A stretch of 64,000 nucleotides of DNA. Origin: Clostridiales bacterium (GTDB lineage: Bacteria; Bacillota; Clostridia; Oscillospirales; Acutalibacteraceae). The stretch's first letter is position 1, and the number at the start of each line of letters is the position of its first letter. The position numbers and the translations under genes were made by a program. The notes under the pieces were generated by a model. It saw nothing but the letters and a program-made list of their open reading frames with translations, did no database searches and was not told the origin of the DNA. Positions 59,883 through 64,000 of this stretch are shown one piece after another. The stretch lies in the NCBI GenBank assembly GCA_019422525.1, contig JAHZDE010000002.1, positions 372,001 through 436,000 of the forward strand, in the 5' to 3' direction.

Positions 59883-60032
59883 TAGAATTGGGGGGAGGAA
59901 ACAAGAGAAAATGAATTTTTAAAATTGCAATCTTGCAAAATTAGAATTTATATTCTTCGTTTTATGGGAATTTTGCCTCTATTACGAATAAATGAAATGT
60001 TAAACCTGCTATAGGTAAAGGGGGAAGTCTTT

Positions 60033-61052
60033 ATGAGAAGAAAAAAGCTCCGCACCATCCTGGTGCTGTGTGGGATATTCTATTTGGCAGCGGCATTGCT
60101 TCCACTGCTGTCGTTCTGCTCGGTTCACGAAGAAACAGAGGGCCAGGTATCCCAAAAGGAGGAAAAAACGACAAAACAGGAATTATCGGCAACAGAAGAA
60201 AGTGTGTTTCGTCTGAAAGATGCCGACGGGACTATTTTGACAGTGGAGGACGCCGAATTTATCAAAGGAGGAATTGCGGCGGAAGTTCCGCCTACCTATG
60301 AGCTTGAGGCGCTGAAAGCACAGGGAGTCGCTCTTTATACCTACTACAGCCGTCTTCGAGAGCAAAATCGTAAGCAGGAAGGGGAAGAGGCTGATTTTTC
60401 CTGTAACACCGAGGCAGGACTGGTATATATCCCACAGGAGGAGAGAAAGAGCCGATGGGGAGAACAATATGAGATATGGGAAAAGGTTTTGACACAGGTG
60501 GAAGAATCCATACAGGGGCAAACTCTTTTGGAAGAAGGGGAGCTTTTATGCGCTACCTATTTTGCTATTTCTTCTGGAAGTACTGATAAAGGGGAGGATG
60601 TATGGGGGGGAGATTCCCCCTGCTTGCAGGCAGTCGCCAGCCCTGGGGATGTTTTTGCTCCTGGATATTATTCTGTTGTGGAGATGAGTGAGGAACAAGT
60701 AAAAAAGGCAATTATGGAAACATGGCCGCAAGCGGTTTTAGGGGACGAGCCTTCCAAGTGGATCACCGAAATCAAGCGCAGCGGCAGCGGGACGGTGTTA
60801 CAGGGAAAAGTTGGCGGAGAGGAAGCCACCGGCACAGAGCTTCGAAATGCATTTGGCCTTCGCTCAGCTAATTTTACCTGGACAGTGAAGAACGGGAGTT
60901 TCACGTTTCAGGTAAAGGGATGGGGCCACAATGTGGGAATGAGTCAGACCGGGGCACAGTATATGGCGCAAAACGGTGCAGATTATCGGCAGATTCTGGC
61001 ATGGTATTATCCGGGAAGCGAGTTGTCGGGTGGTGAGCAACAAACTGTATAA
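60033..61052 (+). CDS. spoIID: SpoIID-like peptidoglycan lytic protein
   Basis: In spore formers SpoIID cleaves peptidoglycan glycan strands during engulfment. The 339-residue product has an N-terminal membrane helix (about 9-31), a Glu- and Lys-rich linker, then the SpoIID domain: AAEVPPTYELEALKAQGVALYTYYSRL (catalytic Glu region), GEDVWGGDSPCLQAVASPGD, and the C-terminal GWGHNVGMSQTGAQYMAQNGADYRQILAWYYPG. I found no clear sigma-E promoter. If it belongs to the sporulation set, the cell should have SpoIIM and SpoIIP elsewhere. AAAGGGGG precedes the ATG. Confidence 0.88.
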   Translation: MRRKKLRTILVLCGIFYLAAALLPLLSFCSVHEETEGQVSQKEEKTTKQELSATEESVFRLKDADGTILTVEDAEFIKGGIAAEVPPTYELEALKAQGVALYTYYSRLREQNRKQEGEEADFSCNTEAGLVYIPQEERKSRWGEQYEIWEKVLTQVEESIQGQTLLEEGELLCATYFAISSGSTDKGEDVWGGDSPCLQAVASPGDVFAPGYYSVVEMSEEQVKKAIMETWPQAVLGDEPSKWITEIKRSGSGTVLQGKVGGEEATGTELRNAFGLRSANFTWTVKNGSFTFQVKGWGHNVGMSQTGAQYMAQNGADYRQILAWYYPGSELSGGEQQTV

Positions 61053-61072
61053 CCCTACAGAATATAAACATA

Positions 61073-61103
61073 GAAAAAAGCCTCTCCCATATGACGGGAG
61101 AGA
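61073..61103 (-). terminator. Terminator of the DUF1846 gene
   Basis: On the minus strand AAGTCTCTCCC and GGGAGAGGCTT form an 11-bp stem (one G-U), loop GTCATAT, followed by TTTTTTC. Confidence 0.75.
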
Positions 61104-61122
61104 CTTTCAAATTCAAAAACAA

Positions 61123-62589
61123 TCAGCTTTCATACCGGGGTTCGCAGGTGATATTCACTCCAAGACGGCGGAATACCTTTTCATCTACCGGGGAAAGAAT
61201 CACAGAGGAATGAACCTCGCTTCCACGAAGGGAATTGAGCTGTTCCATTGCCAATTTGGCAGTGGGATTGGTAGCAGCGCAAATAGAAAGGGCAATCAAA
61301 ATTTCATCGGTATGCAGACGGGGATTGCGGTTGCCCAGATGCTCGACCTTCAAATGCTGAATGGGTTCGATAATGACAGGGGAAAGAAGGTGAATTTCGT
61401 CGCTGATGCCAGCCAGCGTTTTTAAAGCGTTCAGCAAAACGGCAGAACACGGTCCCAGCAAATCGGTTGTGCGTCCGGTTACAATACGGCCATCCGGCAA
61501 TTGCATGGCAGCAGCAGGAGCGCCGGTTTCCTCAGCACGCTGGAGAGCAGGAGCCACCACAGCCCGGTCGGAAACAGAAACACCGGCCTTTTTCATCAAA
61601 AGCTCCAGCTTGTAAACCTCATCTTCCTGAACGGTTCCCTGACGCTGGCCGCAAAGAGCGGTGTAATACCGGCGAACAATTTCCTGGCGGGAAGCTTCCC
61701 GGCAGACTTCATCGTCAATAATGCAATTACCCGCCATATTCACACCCATATCGGTGGGGGATTTATACGGGCATTCGTCCACGATTTTTTCAAACATTGC
61801 AGTGAGTACCGGGAAAATTTCCACATCCCGGTTATAGTTGACGGTGGTTTCGCCATAGGCTTCCAGATGGAAGGGGTCAATCATGTTGACGTCATTCAAA
61901 TCCGCGGTGGCAGCCTCATAAGCCAAGTTTACCGGATGATTCAAAGGAAGGTTCCAAATGGGGAAAGTTTCGAATTTTGCATAACCGGCCTGAATTCCCC
62001 GCTTGTGTTCGTGATACAACTGGGAAAGGCAGGTAGCCATTTTTCCGCTGCCAGGACCCGGGGCCGTTACCACAATCAATTCCCGGCTGGTTTCAATATA
62101 TTCGTTGCGGCCATATCCTTCATCGCTGACAATTTTGGCAATGTTGGAAGGATACCCTTCAATGGGGTAATGACGATATACACGCACACCAAGAGCTTCC
62201 AGGCGTTTCTGGAAAGCTTCGGCTACCGGCTGCCCCTGGAAACAGGTGAGAACAACGCTTCCTACATACAAGCCGCAGTTGCGGAATACATCAATCAGGC
62301 GGAGAACATCCACATCATAAGTAATGCCAAGGTCGCCACGAAGTTTATTTTTCTCAATATCGCCGGAGTTGATGACAATCACAACTTCTACCTGGTCTTT
62401 TAACTGCAAAAGCATACGCAGCTTGCTGTCCGGCTGGAATCCCGGCAAAACACGGGAAGCATGGTAATCATCGAAGAGTTTTCCGCCAAATTCCAGATAC
62501 AGTTTTCCTCCGAATTTGGAAATACGTTCCCGAATATGAGAAGACTGCATTTGAAGATATTTGTCGTTATCAAAGCCGATAGTGTTCAT
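61123..62589 (-). CDS. DUF1846 family protein
   Basis: The 488-residue product fits DUF1846, a large conserved protein in Clostridia and streptococci that resembles a P-loop fold (VVTAPGPGSGKMATCLSQLYHEHKRGI) of uncertain function. The N-terminus IGFDNDKYLQMQSSHIRERISKFGGKLYLEFGGKLFDDYHASRVLPGF is diagnostic. It contains no known catalytic triad that I can name. The promoter is on the minus strand at 62702-62730. Confidence 0.9.
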   Translation of the reverse strand: MNTIGFDNDKYLQMQSSHIRERISKFGGKLYLEFGGKLFDDYHASRVLPGFQPDSKLRMLLQLKDQVEVVIVINSGDIEKNKLRGDLGITYDVDVLRLIDVFRNCGLYVGSVVLTCFQGQPVAEAFQKRLEALGVRVYRHYPIEGYPSNIAKIVSDEGYGRNEYIETSRELIVVTAPGPGSGKMATCLSQLYHEHKRGIQAGYAKFETFPIWNLPLNHPVNLAYEAATADLNDVNMIDPFHLEAYGETTVNYNRDVEIFPVLTAMFEKIVDECPYKSPTDMGVNMAGNCIIDDEVCREASRQEIVRRYYTALCGQRQGTVQEDEVYKLELLMKKAGVSVSDRAVVAPALQRAEETGAPAAAMQLPDGRIVTGRTTDLLGPCSAVLLNALKTLAGISDEIHLLSPVIIEPIQHLKVEHLGNRNPRLHTDEILIALSICAATNPTAKLAMEQLNSLRGSEVHSSVILSPVDEKVFRRLGVNITCEPRYES

Positions 62590-62701
62590 TCATACCCTTC
62601 CTTTCCTATAATACGGCGAATCGCCAGAGACTGTCCATTGCAAATTTTTGGCAGAGACAGCCCTAAAATAAGCACTTCTTTACACACAAACACATTTATT
62701 T

Positions 62702-62730
62702 ATTATACAGGAAGGGCCTTGTGTTTTCAA
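62702..62730 (-). promoter_or_regulatory. Promoter of the DUF1846 gene
   Basis: Minus strand TTGAAA, 17 bases, TATAAT. Confidence 0.65.
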
Positions 62731-62884
62731 GAAAACCAAAGGCAGAAACTGTAAGGATTTTCAGAAGAAAAACTGTATGACTTGGAAGAAGAATACAAGA
62801 AATAATACTAATTGTATTGTTTGATGTGTATTATACAAAAAACATTTGATTTAGCACATAAAATCGAAAAAGTGGAAAAGCCTC

Positions 62885-62913
62885 TTGACAAAACCAAAAG
62901 AATCCGCTACTAT
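62885..62913 (+). promoter_or_regulatory. Promoter of the aroF leader
   Basis: Perfect TTGACA, 17 bases, TACTAT. Transcription would start near 62920, about 45 bases before the leader ORF and about 295 before aroF. Confidence 0.7.
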
Positions 62914-62964
62914 GAAATACAGAAATTCAAACGGGCTTGTCCCGTGGATTTACAGGAGCTTCAC

Positions 62965-63102
62965 ATGAACGCAGCTATTTGCACAACTCGATTTACCAGC
63001 TTTGGGTATCCCCGCTATTTTATGGCGTGGGATTTTTCCGCGTGCAATTGTTTTCACTGTGACGCTTCCGAGTGCAGACCGGTAAAAGGGGATTCCCAGT
63101 AA
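62965..63102 (+). CDS. Aromatic-rich leader peptide of aroF
   Basis: A 45-codon frame with AGGAG at a good distance before its ATG. Residues 10-30 contain five Phe, two Tyr and one Trp (FTSFGYPRYFMAWDF...F), and there are five Cys in all. It lies between a strong promoter and a terminator directly ahead of the first enzyme of aromatic amino acid synthesis. The plain reading is a leader peptide whose translation stalls when charged tRNA for Phe, Tyr or Trp is scarce. It has no other expected function. Confidence 0.65.
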   Translation: MNAAICTTRFTSFGYPRYFMAWDFSACNCFHCDASECRPVKGDSQ

Positions 63103-63135
63103 AGCCGGTTTTCCAAAATATTTTTGGGTATTGTC

Positions 63136-63168
63136 AGCGGAGCCAGCAGTGGCTCCGCTTTTTCTTTT
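63136..63168 (+). terminator. Attenuator terminator upstream of aroF
   Basis: AGCGGAGCCA and TGGCTCCGCT form a perfect 10-bp stem with loop GCAG, followed by TTTTTCTTTT. It lies inside the aroF leader transcript, 34 bases after the leader peptide stop and 48 bases before aroF. Confidence 0.85.
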
Positions 63169-63215
63169 GGAAAACAGCCGCCCTGGCCCACATTTTACCA
63201 ACAGGAGGAATAAAA

Positions 63216-64000
63216 ATGATTATCGTACTCAAACCGAATTGTAGTCAGGAACAGCTCGAACACTTCACACAGGCCATTACCCGTAATCACAATGTCAAGG
63301 TAAATACTTGGGTAGGTACCCAAAGTACCGTATTGGGATTGATTGGTGATACTTCCACTATTGACATTGATTACGTGGCAGCACAGAGTTTTGTGGAAAG
63401 CGTAAAACGAGTACAGGAGCCCTATAAAAAGGCAAACCGGAAATTCCATCCCGATGATACGGTGATTACCCTGCCAGGAGGGCAAAAAATTGGCGATGGC
63501 TCTCTGGCACTGATTGCAGGTCCCTGTTCGGTAGAAAGTGAAGAGCAGATTTGTGAGGTCGCCCGTCGAGTAAAAGCTGCCGGCGCCCAGTTCCTGCGGG
63601 GCGGCGCATTCAAACCCAGAACCAGCCCGTATGCATTCCAGGGAATGAAAGCACAGGGATTGGAGCTGCTGCGGGAAGCAAGAGCCAAAACCGGGCTGCC
63701 AATTGTAACCGAAATCATGAGTGCCGAGCATATTCCGCTTTTTGAAGATGTGGACATCATCCAGGTAGGTGCACGGAACATGCAGAACTTTGAGCTGTTA
63801 AAGGAGCTCGGTAAGCTGCGCAAGCCGATTTTGCTGAAGCGCGGACTTTCCAGTACCATTGAAGAATTGCTGATGAGCGCCGAGTATATTATGGCCGGCG
63901 GAAACGACCAGGTGATTTTGTGCGAGCGGGGTATTCGTACGTACGAAACCTTTACCCGCAATACGCTGGATATTTCCGCAGTGCCGATCCTCAAAAAGTT
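63216..64000 (+). CDS. aroF: 3-deoxy-7-phosphoheptulonate synthase (DAHP synthase), partial
   Basis: First step of aromatic amino acid synthesis: PEP plus erythrose 4-phosphate. The window ends at codon 262, so the C-terminus is missing. The N-terminal ferredoxin-like domain (about 1-70, MIIVLKPNCSQEQLEHFTQAI) is the regulatory type I-beta extension, then the barrel with LIAGPCSVESEEQICEVARRVK, GAQFLRGGAFKPRTSPYAFQG, IPLFEDVDIIQVGARNMQNFELLKELGK, KPILLKRGLSSTIEELL and VILCERGIRTYE. The family I-beta also includes KDO8P synthases, but the N-terminal domain and the FKPRTSPYAFQG pattern favour DAHP synthase. AGGAGG precedes the ATG. Confidence 0.95.
   Translation, partial: MIIVLKPNCSQEQLEHFTQAITRNHNVKVNTWVGTQSTVLGLIGDTSTIDIDYVAAQSFVESVKRVQEPYKKANRKFHPDDTVITLPGGQKIGDGSLALIAGPCSVESEEQICEVARRVKAAGAQFLRGGAFKPRTSPYAFQGMKAQGLELLREARAKTGLPIVTEIMSAEHIPLFEDVDIIQVGARNMQNFELLKELGKLRKPILLKRGLSSTIEELLMSAEYIMAGGNDQVILCERGIRTYETFTRNTLDISAVPILKK

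Larger units (their letters stand above)
62590..63215. other. 626-base divergent region, DUF1846 to aroF
   Basis: It holds the minus-strand promoter of the DUF1846 gene, then the aroF promoter (62885-62913), a leader peptide ORF (62965-63102) and an attenuator (63136-63168). It also has an outer inverted repeat, GTTTTCCAAAA (63109-63119) with TTTTGGAAAAC (63165-63175), which encloses the terminator. Confidence 0.75.

Noticed and set aside
59883..60032. Sigma-E-type promoter before spoIID
   Set aside because: I could not find a convincing -35/-10 pair of sporulation type within 150 bases, so I did not list one.
62890..63215. T-box riboswitch before aroF
   Set aside because: A T-box would need the AGGGTGGNACCGCG antiterminator motif and a longer specifier region before the terminator. 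Neither is present, while a leader ORF rich in aromatic codons is.
1..64000. tRNA, rRNA, CRISPR arrays and insertion sequences
   Set aside because: No cloverleaf with a GTTCGAATC-type arm, no regularly spaced repeats and no transposase-like frame were recognised by eye. A tRNA or small RNA could still be missed without a covariance search.

Overview
The window reads as chromosome of a low-to-mid GC, anaerobic, probably spore-forming Firmicute of the class Clostridia, most likely near the Oscillospiraceae (inferred, not tested by any search). Supporting signs are a pyruvate phosphate dikinase, an iron-hydrogenase (TM1266-type) regulator, a minimal two-gene SufC/SufB pair, SpoIID, a phenylacetate-CoA ligase with its ACT partner, AGGAGG-type ribosome binding sites throughout, and sigma-A promoters with 17-base spacers. 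I saw no rRNA, tRNA, CRISPR array, transposase or integrase.

Layout. 1-8.4 kb: the tail of an amidohydrolase, an LCP cell-wall ligase, then a leftward block of pth, mfd and a PrsA/SurA-like lipoprotein gene, with prs upstream of it. 8.8-11.4 kb: ppdK, preceded by a structured leader. 11.5-22.9 kb: an AT-richer surface-structure island with two unrecognised exported proteins, two near-duplicate beta-helix adhesin/pilin genes, a third pilin-like protein, a class C sortase, and a small CnaB protein overlapping the sortase gene. 23-26 kb: hydrogenase regulator, DUF4830 protein, rRNA pseudouridine synthase and an orphan MalK-type ATPase. 27-31 kb: ferrous iron operon (feoA, feoA, feoB, Cys-rich protein, DtxR-like regulator) behind two palindromic operators. 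31-36 kb: a YtrA-type regulator with an ABC exporter, then a metal-resistance operon (CadC-like repressor, separate HMA protein, P-type ATPase). 36-44 kb: SufCB, an acetyltransferase, a dehydrogenase, an S66 peptidase, htpG with a CIRCE element, and the ACT/paaK pair. 44-64 kb: mostly metabolic and housekeeping genes, including a DUF308/papain-like fusion, a very large two-module GT-C glycosyltransferase, a GH2 beta-galactosidase, citrate synthase, spoIID and a DUF1846 protein. The window ends inside a DAHP synthase gene (aroF).

How parts work together. The island encodes a plausible sortase-assembled pilus: three proteins end in IPHTG plus a membrane anchor, the fourth ends in a degenerate GPGTG signal, and one class C sortase could join them. 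The feo and cad regions are self-contained metal-homeostasis units, each with its own regulator and a visible operator.

Most interesting signals. (1) An apparent transcription attenuator before aroF: a 45-codon leader peptide with eight aromatic residues within 21 codons, then a perfect 10-bp terminator. (2) A 15-bp hairpin repeated after both twin adhesin genes, with base changes that keep the pairing. (3) A hairpin that would bury the sortase ribosome binding site. (4) A nested leader structure directly before ppdK. (5) Iron operators of the IdeR/DtxR type beside a short DtxR-like protein that seems to lack the usual metal ligands.
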